Of a DNA stretch of 36,121 nt, positions 22,563 to 30,303 are shown in pieces. A program made the position numbers and the translations under genes. The notes beneath the pieces are model-generated. The model was not told where the DNA came from. It saw only the letters and a list, made by a program, of their open reading frames with translations, and did no database searches. Numbering within the stretch: position 1 is the stretch's first letter; each line of letters opens with the position of its first letter. Source of the DNA: a virus; IMG/VR virus record IMGVR_UViG_3300045961_000188, positions 1 through 36,121 of that record, one strand, 5' to 3'.

Positions 22563-24814
22563 CCATGCGCTATGGCGTCGAATACGAGAGCACCCCCGAT
22601 AGCTGGGCGACGTTCTTCGCCGCCCTCAAGGCTGCGGGGCGGGACTTCTGCGTGCGCGAGATCTCACGCGTGACGGCTGCAGAGCTCACGGCGGCCGCCA
22701 GCGCAGGCGTGGACCACGTGTTCGTCTGGAACACGAGCGCCACTCGGGCCCTGGCTGGCTCGGCTGCTGGTGCGGCGGACGCGACAGCAGCGCTCGCGGC
22801 CCTGACGGCGCTGTCGGTGACGACCACCTGTCCCGTCTACTACGCGTGCGAGAGTGACGTGCTGGGCTCAGCGGCGGACGACTACTATCAGGGTCTGGCT
22901 ACTGTTGTGCCGGTGGCGCAGATTGGCGCCTACGCACCCTGGCGAGTCCTCGACTATCTGGTCGCGCGATCGCGCATCACCTACGGGTGCCAGCTGCGTG
23001 CATGGCCGCACGGACATGGGTGGCATGCCTCAGCGGCCCTGAGGCAGACTCAAGCGGACTACCCGATCGGGGGCCTCGTCTGCGAGAAGCACGAGGCGGT
23101 GCTCGCGGCGTTCGGCCAGTATCGGTCTGGTGCTGGCGTCGAATCCGCCGCCCCGTCCACCGTGCCCATGGCGTTCCTCACCGCCGTCTCTCCGCACGGC
23201 CTAGTCATCCCGTGGGGCCGCAAGGACACCGACCTCATCATGAGGATCAAGGACGAGGACGGCAAGGAGATGGAGTACCGCGGCACTATCCGCCGCCGCG
23301 TGGGGGGGATCGCTCCGCATGTGACCTGCGAGGATCTATCGGCCACCTGGGACAAGATCGTCTGTGAATGGGTGCTCGACTACGCGAGCGTTGGGACCAT
23401 ACTGCAGCACGTCATCGAAGATCCCACGGGTGGGCGACCCACCGGTGTGGTCTGCCACATAGACGAGCCCCGGGGCGCTGACAATAAGCCCATCATGCTC
23501 AAAGACTGGAGCGGCAACGGCAAGACCGTGTCCACGATCCTGGGCGAGTTCTCGGAGATGACCGGCTGTCGCTGGGCGCTGGTAAGCATAGGGGGAGTCT
23601 GGCATTTCTACTTCGGCCACCCGGCCAACTGGCCCGAGTGGGACTCTCTGCGCGACGACGTAGCCGGGGACACGCCGGGGACCGAGCGCAGGGTCCTCAA
23701 CCCCTCCGGCGAACTGGGCTTCTCCCAGACCAACGAGGGCTTTGGCAACCGCGTGAACTTCACAAAGACCATCGAGCCCCCCAGCCTGCCCACGGGCATG
23801 TCTGACTGGGGGGAGGTCTGGTCAGAGGCGGCCGCCACCTGGAAGAACTACGGTAACGGGGTGGCCATCAGCGAGGCCCCGCCGGCGCCAGGGCACGGGA
23901 GCAGTTCCATCAAGTTCGTCTACTCCTACACGGCACCGGTGGAGGGGGCGGCCATCGTGCCCAGCTATGTGGACCTGGGGTACGTGGCCGTGCCGGGCCC
24001 GCTGTGCGACTTCTCGACCTGGTACTGGGGCTGGCTGTCAGCGCAGTGCAAGTGCTGGGTGACCACCGACCAGGGCATAACCGATCGCAAGAAGCCCAGG
24101 AGCATCGTCAACCTCGCAGTCTACCTGCACTCAGGGGCCTACCCGGGCACGACGAACGTCTCGGGCTCTCAGCTCCGGCTCGCTCCTAACCGGTCCGTCG
24201 GGTGGAAGTGGACCCTGAACAAGTGGCAGATCTATGGCAAAGCGGAGAGGACGGAGAACGAGAGCGGCGGCACACTCTTCGACCCGACCAACGTGAGGTG
24301 GCTGCAGTTCCGGGCGGAATGCGCGAACCCCAAGGGCTACACGGCGCTCACCGCCGGCCATACCTGGACGCTCGAAGTGCGCCTGGATGGGATCAAACCC
24401 ATCGGGGCCACGGCCGCCAAGGATGCCCCCACGACCTCGGAGTCGTTCGTAGAGGCCCAGGCTGTCACCGACGGCGACGAGCAGCCCATCCCCATGACCA
24501 TCCAGGACATGACGCTGCCCTACCAGGACGCGGAAGCCCTGGCTGCTCTCTGCCTCACCGAGCATTACCGGACCCGCAACATCGTGGGCCCTCTCAAGAT
24601 GGCCGGCATGGCGGACATACCCATACTGTCGAGGCTTCCACTCGAGCTCGCCTCGATAGGAGTGACCGACGTGAGCTACGCGCCGGTCTCCATCGCGCAC
24701 GAACCCTTCAAGGACACCACGGAGATCTCGCTGGGCGACGCTCCCTACGACGAAGCGTACGCCGATGCAGTGATCCGCCGCATGTTCGACCGTACAAGAG
24801 CCCAGAGCGCTTAG
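22559..24814 (+). CDS. Tail hub protein with N-terminal Rv2525c/GH25-like domain
   Basis: The protein has 751 residues. Residues 1-200 resemble the Rv2525c-like glycoside hydrolase-like fold (DUF1906): MTMRYGVEYESTPDSWATFF, TCPVYYACESDV, VVPVAQIGAYAPWRVLDYL and WHASAALRQTQADYPIGG. Residues 200-751 look like a baseplate hub / tail-associated protein: WGRKDTDLIMRIKDEDGKEM, THVTCEDLSATWDKIV-type segments, a middle jelly-roll-like domain (400-600) and TIQDMTLPYQDAEALAALCL at the end. A hub fused to a wall-acting domain would let the tail open peptidoglycan at infection. Catalysis is not proven; the acidic residues expected in GH25-type sites are present only in part. Confidence 0.68.
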   Translation: MTMRYGVEYESTPDSWATFFAALKAAGRDFCVREISRVTAAELTAAASAGVDHVFVWNTSATRALAGSAAGAADATAALAALTALSVTTTCPVYYACESDVLGSAADDYYQGLATVVPVAQIGAYAPWRVLDYLVARSRITYGCQLRAWPHGHGWHASAALRQTQADYPIGGLVCEKHEAVLAAFGQYRSGAGVESAAPSTVPMAFLTAVSPHGLVIPWGRKDTDLIMRIKDEDGKEMEYRGTIRRRVGGIAPHVTCEDLSATWDKIVCEWVLDYASVGTILQHVIEDPTGGRPTGVVCHIDEPRGADNKPIMLKDWSGNGKTVSTILGEFSEMTGCRWALVSIGGVWHFYFGHPANWPEWDSLRDDVAGDTPGTERRVLNPSGELGFSQTNEGFGNRVNFTKTIEPPSLPTGMSDWGEVWSEAAATWKNYGNGVAISEAPPAPGHGSSSIKFVYSYTAPVEGAAIVPSYVDLGYVAVPGPLCDFSTWYWGWLSAQCKCWVTTDQGITDRKKPRSIVNLAVYLHSGAYPGTTNVSGSQLRLAPNRSVGWKWTLNKWQIYGKAERTENESGGTLFDPTNVRWLQFRAECANPKGYTALTAGHTWTLEVRLDGIKPIGATAAKDAPTTSESFVEAQAVTDGDEQPIPMTIQDMTLPYQDAEALAALCLTEHYRTRNIVGPLKMAGMADIPILSRLPLELASIGVTDVSYAPVSIAHEPFKDTTEISLGDAPYDEAYADAVIRRMFDRTRAQSA

Positions 24815-24823
24815 AGGTGGCCG

Positions 24824-24973
24824 ATGAACCGACATAGACGATGGAGGCTGCGCAATATCTCCGCCTGGATCGGGGTCGCTCTTGCGGCCCTTTTCATTGG
24901 TTGGGCGGATGAACGTATCTGGCGCTGGTGTTCAAGCAGTTGGCGCTTCGAGCGGATAGGACGGCCCGCGTGA
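24824..24973 (+). CDS. Small single-span membrane protein, lysis region
   Basis: The peptide has 49 residues: MNRHRRWRLRN, then a hydrophobic helix (ISAWIGVALAALFIGWA) and a short Trp/Arg-rich tail. The ATG at 24824 follows GAGGTGG at a good distance, and the TGA overlaps the GTG of the next gene, so it is probably expressed. The basic N-terminus predicts an N-in orientation. Its place before the endolysin genes suggests a holin, antiholin or spanin-like part; this is inference. Confidence 0.6.
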   Translation: MNRHRRWRLRNISAWIGVALAALFIGWADERIWRWCSSSWRFERIGRPA

Positions 24974-25344
24974 ATGCGCCCGCTTGGGTGGGCCTAATCG
25001 GCGGCGTCTTGGGTATCGCTGGCATCTTGGGTGCGGCTCTTGCGGTGTTCCGGTCCAGCTATCGCAAGGGCATCCAGAAAGAGCGGGAGGAGTACATAGC
25101 GGCCCTCGAGGATCGCAACAAGCTCCTCGAGGCCACGGTCGAGCGCCAAACCAAAGAGTTGGACAGGGCGTCATCCAGGTTGGATGACGCGCAGGCCAAG
25201 TACCACGAGCTCAAAGGGAGTCTCAACACCGTGGCCGCTCTGGCCATGGGTCGGTGCCCCCATTTCGAGATCAACGAAGAGACCGGCGGCTGCCTCCACT
25301 GCACCCGCGGCCTCTTCTACGGCAAGGAGGGAAAGAAGGCATAA
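24970..25344 (+). CDS. Membrane-anchored coiled-coil protein with Cys motif
   Basis: The protein has 124 residues from the GTG at 24970 that overlaps the previous stop. Residues 5-27 form a hydrophobic span (VGLIGGVLGIAGILGAALAVF), 30-85 a charged coiled coil (KEREEYIAALEDRNKLLEAT, TVERQTKELDRASSRLDDAQ in part), and the C-terminus has cysteines (CPHF and CLHC) that could bind zinc. A membrane helix plus coiled coil resembles some lysis accessory or holin-like proteins, but no clear family is seen. It is in the lysis cluster. Confidence 0.6.
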   Translation: MNAPAWVGLIGGVLGIAGILGAALAVFRSSYRKGIQKEREEYIAALEDRNKLLEATVERQTKELDRASSRLDDAQAKYHELKGSLNTVAALAMGRCPHFEINEETGGCLHCTRGLFYGKEGKKA

Positions 25345-25387
25345 CGGCCCTGGACAAGCTCGGAATCTTCTCCTAGAAGGGGAACGC

Positions 25388-26224
25388 ATGCGACATCGTA
25401 TCTGCATAGCACTAGTCATCGTGGGCGTCATCGTAGGCGCCCTTTTTGTTGGGCGGACACCCGCGGTGGCAGCTGAGACCTTGGTCGGCGTCCAGACGGT
25501 CAACTGGGACTCCCCGCTCGCCATGGCCAAAGCCCTCAAGGCAGCCGGCTACAAGTTCGTCATCGGCTACATAACGCCCAACAGTCACAAGTACCCGCAC
25601 AAGCAGGTCAACAAGGCGGTGGTCGCGGCCTGCAACAAGGCGGGCCTACCCTTGATGCTGTTCTATGAGACGTATGCGACGCGGGCTTGGAGCGGGTATT
25701 CCGGGGGAGTGCGCGATGCCTGGGCATGCAAGCGCTACCTGTCCGCTGCTGGACTGCCGCGCAACTCCAAGGTCATCTTCACCGCTGACTGCTCGATCCC
25801 CGGCAAGTACGCCGCCCGCTATTGGGCAGGCATCAAGTCGGTCTTCGGTTTCGCCCAATGGGCCTATGGCGGTGGTTGCCTCACCTACTTGTTCGATCAC
25901 AAGTTGATAGCGGGCGCGGTCCAGACGGCACCGCTTTCCTTCCGCCTCCGAGGGGGCGGCATCTTCTGGGATCCCCGCTCGGTCATCCGCGAGGGCTACG
26001 CCTGCTGGGCGGGTTATCACCGCTGCACGATCGAGAGAGCGCTCACGACCGATTGGAGCAGGCTGCCGGTGGTCAATCCGTGGGTGCTCATACCACCGAC
26101 CACCACGACTACCACGCTCCCACCGACCACGCTTCTGGGCCCGACCACGACTGAATCGACTACCACTACAACCACTACTGAAGCCGTCCTCGAGACAAGC
26201 ACCACCCTAGAACTGCAACCGTAA
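25388..26224 (+). CDS. Secreted Rv2525c/GH25-like glycosidase-like protein
   Basis: The protein has 278 residues; the ATG at 25388 follows AAGGGGAACGC. It has a signal peptide (MRHRICIALVIVGVIVGALF, cleavage near AVAA at residue 29), then a domain of the Rv2525c-like (DUF1906) type: TLVGVQTVNWDSPLAMAKAL, LPLMLFYETYA with E94, KVIFTADCSIPGKYAARYW with D134, and VFGFAQWAYGGGC. The last 45 residues are a Thr-rich tail (PPTTTTTTLPPTT) typical of secreted actinobacterial proteins. It may act as an exported lysin or surface factor. It differs from the tail hub domain by having its own export signal. Enzyme activity is inferred. Confidence 0.7.
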   Translation: MRHRICIALVIVGVIVGALFVGRTPAVAAETLVGVQTVNWDSPLAMAKALKAAGYKFVIGYITPNSHKYPHKQVNKAVVAACNKAGLPLMLFYETYATRAWSGYSGGVRDAWACKRYLSAAGLPRNSKVIFTADCSIPGKYAARYWAGIKSVFGFAQWAYGGGCLTYLFDHKLIAGAVQTAPLSFRLRGGGIFWDPRSVIREGYACWAGYHRCTIERALTTDWSRLPVVNPWVLIPPTTTTTTLPPTTLLGPTTTESTTTTTTTEAVLETSTTLELQP

Positions 26225-26233
26225 GGGGGACCC

Positions 26234-27055
26234 ATGGGCACAAGTCAATCCGACAACTGGGCCGCGTTCAAGGCTCACTGCATTGCCAACGCCAAGAGCC
26301 AAGCCGACATGATCATCCTGGTCAGCAAGGGCATGGCGGGCGAAGACTACGAGTGGGGCGAAGAGGGCGGCTCTCTCAAGGTGGGCGGGCCGTATCCTCC
26401 AACGGCAGATCCACATGACCGCGACTGCAGCGGCCATATCTACACGGTCTACTACTGGGCCTCCGAGTGGTCGCACGAGGCCGGCTTCGGCTACATCAAG
26501 TCGCGCGGCGGATCCAATCATCTGGGCCGCTCGACCGCGGCCGGCTTCAAGTCTCTCGGTACGTACGTTGGCCGTGACGTGAACAAGGCCCGTGCTGGTG
26601 ACGTGGTGTGCTTCAAGACCTTGCTGGGTCGCTGGTATCACATCGCCTTGGTGGGCGGTATGGAGAACGGCGTGCGGATGTGCGACGAGGCTCGCGGTGA
26701 GAAGTGGGGCGTCATCCACTCCACGCTTGCGAGCGTCCTTGCCCGCTCAAGCCGGGCCTACATCTACCGCTTCGCCTGGCTGAACCTGGGCCCGGAGTAC
26801 GGGCTGGGTATCCCGGTCCCGACCGCGACGATCCCGCCACAGGTTCGCTACGGGTCCACCGGCCCCAACGTCTCTCTGCTGCAGAGGAGCATCAACAAGC
26901 TCGGCTATAAACCCGCTCTCGTGGTCGACGGGAAGTTCGGCCGCAAGACCCTAGCCGCCGTCTACTGGCTACAGGCCAAGTTCGGCATCTGGCGGTCCGG
27001 CGTGTGCGGGCCAAGGACCTGGGCCGCGCTCCTGGCGGCCGTCGCAAAGCTCTAG
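26234..27055 (+). CDS. Endolysin: NlpC/P60-like peptidase plus PG_binding_1 domain
   Basis: The protein has 273 residues; AAGGGGGACCC lies directly before the ATG at 26234. Residues 1-180 are a cysteine peptidase of the NlpC/P60/CHAP type: HDRDCSGHIYTVYYWA with C65, GDVVCFKTLLGRWYHIALVG with H136. Residues 205-270 are a peptidoglycan-binding domain (YGSTGPNVSLLQRSINKLGY and VDGKFGRKTLAAVYWLQAKF). The pair would cut stem peptides or cross-bridges in the wall during lysis. No signal peptide is present, so it depends on a holin. It is the best-supported lytic enzyme in the window. Confidence 0.88.
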   Translation: MGTSQSDNWAAFKAHCIANAKSQADMIILVSKGMAGEDYEWGEEGGSLKVGGPYPPTADPHDRDCSGHIYTVYYWASEWSHEAGFGYIKSRGGSNHLGRSTAAGFKSLGTYVGRDVNKARAGDVVCFKTLLGRWYHIALVGGMENGVRMCDEARGEKWGVIHSTLASVLARSSRAYIYRFAWLNLGPEYGLGIPVPTATIPPQVRYGSTGPNVSLLQRSINKLGYKPALVVDGKFGRKTLAAVYWLQAKFGIWRSGVCGPRTWAALLAAVAKL

Positions 27056-27109
27056 GTATCACCGGGCCGCAGTGCCCGTCACAAGGGGGAAACCCCGGAA
27101 AGAGGGAAG

Positions 27110-27523
27110 ATGTTGAAACGATGGACGAAGTGGGCTCTGTTTGTGTCTCTACTGGTGGTCTGTCTGCTCGTGGTGCTTGCACCCGTGGCGATGGCGGCCA
27201 CCGGAGACGACGCGGCCCTTCCAGCCCAGACGCAGCTCTGGGGTCTCCTGGTGGCGGCCGCTGTCCCGTTCGTAACCGGACTACTCGTGCGAAAGTCATA
27301 TAGGTGGTGGCTGAAAGCGCTCATTGCGGCCGGGCTAGCTGCCGCGGTCGGAGTGGTCTCGACTTACCTTGCTGGAGCATGGAGCGGAGACGTCTGGCAG
27401 TTCATCCTTGAATGCTACGGTGTCGCCATGGCTGTTTTCGTGACTGTGATCCAGAACGTGCCCGGACTGAAAGACAAGCTGTACGGGCTACTCAACAAGG
27501 ACCCCGTCGACACCTGGCAGTAG
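27110..27523 (+). CDS. Probable holin, multi-span membrane protein
   Basis: The protein has 137 residues; the ATG at 27110 follows AAAGAGGGAAG. Hydrophobic spans lie at about 9-29 (possibly a cleaved signal, with AMAA at its end), 43-60, 68-88 and 98-115. The C-terminus is polar (NKDPVDTWQ). Size, spans and place directly after the endolysin are as expected for a holin, but holins are too diverse for a firm family call. A transporter-like or immunity function cannot be excluded. Confidence 0.6.
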   Translation: MLKRWTKWALFVSLLVVCLLVVLAPVAMAATGDDAALPAQTQLWGLLVAAAVPFVTGLLVRKSYRWWLKALIAAGLAAAVGVVSTYLAGAWSGDVWQFILECYGVAMAVFVTVIQNVPGLKDKLYGLLNKDPVDTWQ

Positions 27524-27567
27524 CTTGCAAGAAGGGCTCCTGGCGCCACAAGCGCGAGCCCTGGGCG

Positions 27568-27610
27568 GCCGGTAGTCGAGTCGAGCCTTTGTGCTCGTCA
27601 GGCTACCGGC
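27568..27610. repeat. Inverted repeat between holin and tRNA
   Basis: GCCGGTAG (27568-27575) pairs exactly with CTACCGGC (27603-27610). Inside it CGAGC and GCTCG can form a second short stem. An earlier small repeat, GGGCTC / GAGCCC, lies at 27534-27539 and 27556-27561. No T run follows either, so they are not ordinary terminators. They could be processing stems for the tRNA or part of an attachment site. Confidence 0.6.
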
Positions 27611-27622
27611 GGCCCGAATTTA

Positions 27623-27694
27623 AGCGCCGTAGAGCAGTGGTAGCTCGCTAGGCTCATATCCTGGAGGTCGGAGGTTCGAACCCTCCCGGCGCCA
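27623..27694 (+). tRNA. tRNA with CAT anticodon, initiator-like (Met)
   Basis: The 72-base cloverleaf folds fully: acceptor 27623-27629 with 27687-27693, D stem GAGC/GCTC with loop AGTGGTA, anticodon stem CTAGG/CCTGG with loop CTCATAT (anticodon CAT at 27655-27657), variable AGGTC, and T arm GGAGG-TTCGAAC-CCTCC. The 1:72 pair is mismatched (A and C), and the 11:24 pair is A-U, both hallmarks of initiator tRNA; most elongators have the reverse at 11:24. Of the three G-C pairs of the initiator anticodon stem, two are present and position 29:41 is A-U. CCA is not encoded. Elongator Met or Ile (CAU) remains possible. Confidence 0.85.
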
Positions 27695-27697
27695 CTT

Positions 27698-27739
27698 GCC
27701 CCAGTCTCCGATTTCCCCCCGGAGACTGGGGCTCTTTTT
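27698..27739 (+). terminator. Strong intrinsic terminator after the tRNA
   Basis: GCCCCAGTCTCCG (27698-27710) pairs exactly over 13 bases with CGGAGACTGGGGC (27720-27732) around a 9-base loop, followed by TCTTTTT. It ends the rightward late transcript and lies three bases after the tRNA. On the minus strand no T run follows, so it is one-directional. Confidence 0.92.
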
Positions 27740-27744
27740 GCGTC

Positions 27745-28500
27745 CTAGAGGTAGTCGCGAATCAGGACGAACGTGTAGCCGCGCGCCTTCAGCCCTCGGA
27801 TGATTCCCGGCAGAGCCTTGGGGCAGATAGGGTTCTGCGTGTGCATCAGGACGATGTTGACCGCTCGCGCCCTCAGCTTGCCGCTTGGCCAGTAGAGTGT
27901 CGGATGCACTTTGTAGACAACCTGCTCGATGCAGCCCTGCACCGTCTGGCCGTAGGCGGCATCATTGGCGTTCAGTGACCAAAGGACGTTGACGTAGCCC
28001 GTGGCCCGCAAGACGCGCATCACTCTGGTCTTCGGCTGGATAGAGCCCCACGTCCCGCCCATCTTGCCACCGGGAGTCCGGTAGAGCGGCTTGGGCGTGA
28101 CCCCCTGGGCTTGCAGGGCCAGGCGGCAGTTGCGTATCTGCCACATAATCTGCCCATCGGTCTTGTAGGCAGTCAGGTACTTGTGCGTGTAGCCGTGGCT
28201 TCCGAAGTCGTGGCCTTCTGCGATGGCCCGTTGCACAAGCGCAGAAGTGTTAGCAAGGCCCTTGCCAGTCGGGAAGAAGGTCGCCTTGACACCTTCGGCC
28301 GCCAACACGTCGAGGATCTCGGTCATGTAGGCGTCGTCCCAGATGTCGTCGAAGGTGAGCGCCACGACCTTCTGAGTCGTGGGTATGCGGTAGTAGTTGG
28401 TGCCCACCGGCACATGCGCGAAGGCAGTAGTGCTGAGCACCACCGCGAGCACGAGCGCCAGGGCTACGATCAGGACTAGGTTTCTGCTGCGATGTTTCAT
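27745..28500 (-). CDS. Secreted polysaccharide deacetylase (NodB family)
   Basis: The protein has 251 residues. The ATG (28498-28500) is preceded by AAGGGGGACCG. A signal peptide occupies residues 1-28 (VLIVALALVLAVVLSTTAFA). All NodB motifs are visible: TFDD with D51-D52, SHGYTH with H102 and H106, YRTPGGK with R141, LWSLNANDA, and IVLMHTQN with H220. The enzyme removes N-acetyl groups from peptidoglycan GlcNAc or another sugar polymer outside the membrane. It is on the leftward strand after the integrase, with its own candidate promoter, so it may be expressed in lysogens and change the wall, for example making it lysozyme-resistant. Substrate is unknown. Confidence 0.9.
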   Translation of the reverse strand: MKHRSRNLVLIVALALVLAVVLSTTAFAHVPVGTNYYRIPTTQKVVALTFDDIWDDAYMTEILDVLAAEGVKATFFPTGKGLANTSALVQRAIAEGHDFGSHGYTHKYLTAYKTDGQIMWQIRNCRLALQAQGVTPKPLYRTPGGKMGGTWGSIQPKTRVMRVLRATGYVNVLWSLNANDAAYGQTVQGCIEQVVYKVHPTLYWPSGKLRARAVNIVLMHTQNPICPKALPGIIRGLKARGYTFVLIRDYL

Positions 28501-28573
28501 CGGTCCCCCTTATGACTAGGCCCATCTGGCCTATCCTTGGGGGATGATTTCCCGCCTTGGCGTCGGCCACTAT

Positions 28574-28586
28574 GGGTATTATACCC
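28574..28586 (-). promoter_or_regulatory. Candidate promoter of the deacetylase, within a palindrome
   Basis: On the minus strand a perfect TATAAT lies at 28583-28578, about 70 bases before the deacetylase start; no good -35 is seen. The same bases form a palindrome, GGGTAT-T-ATACCC (28574-28586). This could be a regulator site, or part of the phage attachment site next to the integrase. The 108-base gap 28501-28608 holds nothing else clear. Confidence 0.5.
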
Positions 28587-28608
28587 CCGGTCTGCCCCTT
28601 CTAACCTA

Positions 28609-30030
28609 TTATCGCCACCGGATCCGAATCCTTGAGCCTGCCGGGGCGCGGGTATTGTTGGGCGGCAAGGGGTCTACCACGATCTTCTCTATCACCAGCT
28701 CCACGATATCGCGACGGGCCTGTACTGGCAAGGCATCCCATGACGCCGACGTGAGCGCCGCAAGGTCCGTCCAGGTCTCCTCGAGGAGACGTTCCCGCGC
28801 GCTACCCTCAAGGCCGTCGGTCGCCTTCTTGACCTGGGCCTCCAGGCTGTCTTGCCTCTTGCGCTGCCTGAGCCTTGCCGCGGCGTACTCTTCTTCCCCG
28901 AGCTCCCCCTCTGAGCGCATGACCGCTAGTTTGGTGAGTGAGTCCCTGATCTTGTCTATCTCAGCAAGGAGTGGCGATACGTCCCCAGAGGGTGCGCGCC
29001 TTCTTGTGGCCCTCGCTCCCTGGAGATGGGCGAACAGGCGCTCAAGTACGTACCGCTCAAATGCGTCATACCGGACAGACACCCCGCGATCGCAAGTGCC
29101 CCGCTTGCGCTGGCCGCAGGAGTAGATGGCGTACGAGCGCCCCTTCTCGTTGTGGCTGTCGGCTGCGAGCGCTCCACCGCAGTTCCCGCAGCGCGCGAGT
29201 CTAGCCGGGATGGCGTGCGACCCTACCCGGCCGCGCCTCGTGTGGCGGGCCTCCATGAGAGCAAGGGTGCGCTCGTACGTCTCCTCGCTCAGCAGGGGCT
29301 CCACATTCCCGCCGCCCCTCAGTCCGTCCTCGGTCTGCCGAGCGCCCACCTGATAGGGGCTCCGCAGCATGTTCCAGACCAGGCCGTCACTCCAGGTGCC
29401 TCCCTTGCGCGTGGCGACCCCGCGGGCGTTCAGGTGCCTTGCTATCCGCAGACAGGACCACCCGGCGTGATACTGCTCGTGCATCCACCGGCGCCACTGG
29501 GCCTCTTCGGGCTCCAGTACCAGACGGGTGCCGTCCTCGCCCTTCACGCTTCGCCAGCCGTAGGGGACGATGCCACCAGCCCAGCGGCCTGTTGTCGCCA
29601 GGCGCCGGTGCATGTCTTTGAGCCTTGCCCCCAGCTTGAGCGATTCGTAGCGCGCAAGCACTGCCGAGAGATCCCACATCAGCTCACCCTCTGGTGATGC
29701 CTCCTTCGGCTGGGCCGCCGCGTCGATACCCACGCCCGCGTTCTGCAGTAGCGCTCGGATGGCGTAGTAGTCGGCGGGCTCTCGGGATAGGCGGTCGACC
29801 CGGTAGACCACTACCGTGTCACAGCCGCCGGCGGTGGCTCGTGAGAGTAGTTCCTGGAGGCCGGGTCGCTTTTCTGGCGGGAGCTTGCCGGACAGGTCTA
29901 TGTCTGTGAACGTCTCTAGGACGGTCCAGCCCCGCGTAGCGCAGTGCCGGTTTATCTCGTCAGCCTGGAGATCTGGACTCACCATGCCTTCGCGCTCTTT
30001 GGAGACGCGGACGTATCCGTAGACGCGCAC
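28609..30030 (-). CDS. int: Large serine recombinase (phage integrase)
   Basis: The protein has 473 residues, starting at a GTG (30028-30030). Residues 1-150 are the serine resolvase catalytic domain: RVYGYVRVSKE with nucleophile S10, DTVVVYRVDRLSREPADYYA, and LARYESLKLGARLKDMHRRL. Residues 150-260 are the recombinase domain (GRWAGGIVPYGWRS, RIARHLNARGVATR, WNMLRSPYQVGAR). A zinc ribbon follows (ARCGNCGGAL with CGQRKRGTC), and a coiled coil lies near 340-410. It should join attP and attB in a one-directional reaction. The attP site is normally next to the gene; flanks at 28501-28608 and around 30037 are the places to look. Confidence 0.94.
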   Translation of the reverse strand: MRVYGYVRVSKEREGMVSPDLQADEINRHCATRGWTVLETFTDIDLSGKLPPEKRPGLQELLSRATAGGCDTVVVYRVDRLSREPADYYAIRALLQNAGVGIDAAAQPKEASPEGELMWDLSAVLARYESLKLGARLKDMHRRLATTGRWAGGIVPYGWRSVKGEDGTRLVLEPEEAQWRRWMHEQYHAGWSCLRIARHLNARGVATRKGGTWSDGLVWNMLRSPYQVGARQTEDGLRGGGNVEPLLSEETYERTLALMEARHTRRGRVGSHAIPARLARCGNCGGALAADSHNEKGRSYAIYSCGQRKRGTCDRGVSVRYDAFERYVLERLFAHLQGARATRRRAPSGDVSPLLAEIDKIRDSLTKLAVMRSEGELGEEEYAAARLRQRKRQDSLEAQVKKATDGLEGSARERLLEETWTDLAALTSASWDALPVQARRDIVELVIEKIVVDPLPPNNTRAPAGSRIRIRWR

Positions 30031-30036
30031 GGCGGG

Positions 30037-30303
30037 CTAGCTACCCAAGACGGCGAGACAACCTCCGCAGGTAACAGCCCACAAGAGCAAGGGCACAATG
30101 AGGAGCAGTATGAGGATGACCAGAAGGAGGTTCTTGAGGTTCGCCGACGCAGGCCCGCCGCTACTCCCACTCCCTCCGATCGGCCGCGTAAGTATCGACT
30201 CCTTCTTCGGGGTGTGGCCTTCGGCAGGCTTGAAGCTCGCCCCACACTTCATACAGAACTGCGCTTCATCTGGGTTCTCGTGCCCGCAGCTAGGACAATA
30301 CAT
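30037..30303 (-). CDS. Zinc-ribbon single-span membrane protein
   Basis: The protein has 88 residues. The ATG (30301-30303) is chosen because GGGAGGGG lies just upstream; a TTG 24 bases earlier has none. The N-terminus is a zinc ribbon (MYCPSCGHENPDEAQFCMKC), followed by a Lys/Gly/Ser linker and a C-terminal hydrophobic helix (NLLLVILILLLIVPLLLWAV) with two further Cys. It lies between repressor and integrase on the same strand, six bases before the integrase start. This lysogeny-operon position suggests expression in the prophage; superinfection exclusion is a possible but unproven role. Confidence 0.75.
   Translation of the reverse strand: MYCPSCGHENPDEAQFCMKCGASFKPAEGHTPKKESILTRPIGGSGSSGGPASANLKNLLLVILILLLIVPLLLWAVTCGGCLAVLGS

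Noticed and set aside
26090-26200. ACC/ACT-rich repeat as a microsatellite
   Set aside because: It encodes the Thr-rich tail of the secreted protein; this is usual for exported actinobacterial proteins.
27623-27694. tRNA as the integration site (att) of the phage
   Set aside because: The integrase is a serine type, which seldom uses tRNA genes, and the tRNA is complete and followed at once by a strong terminator and phage genes.
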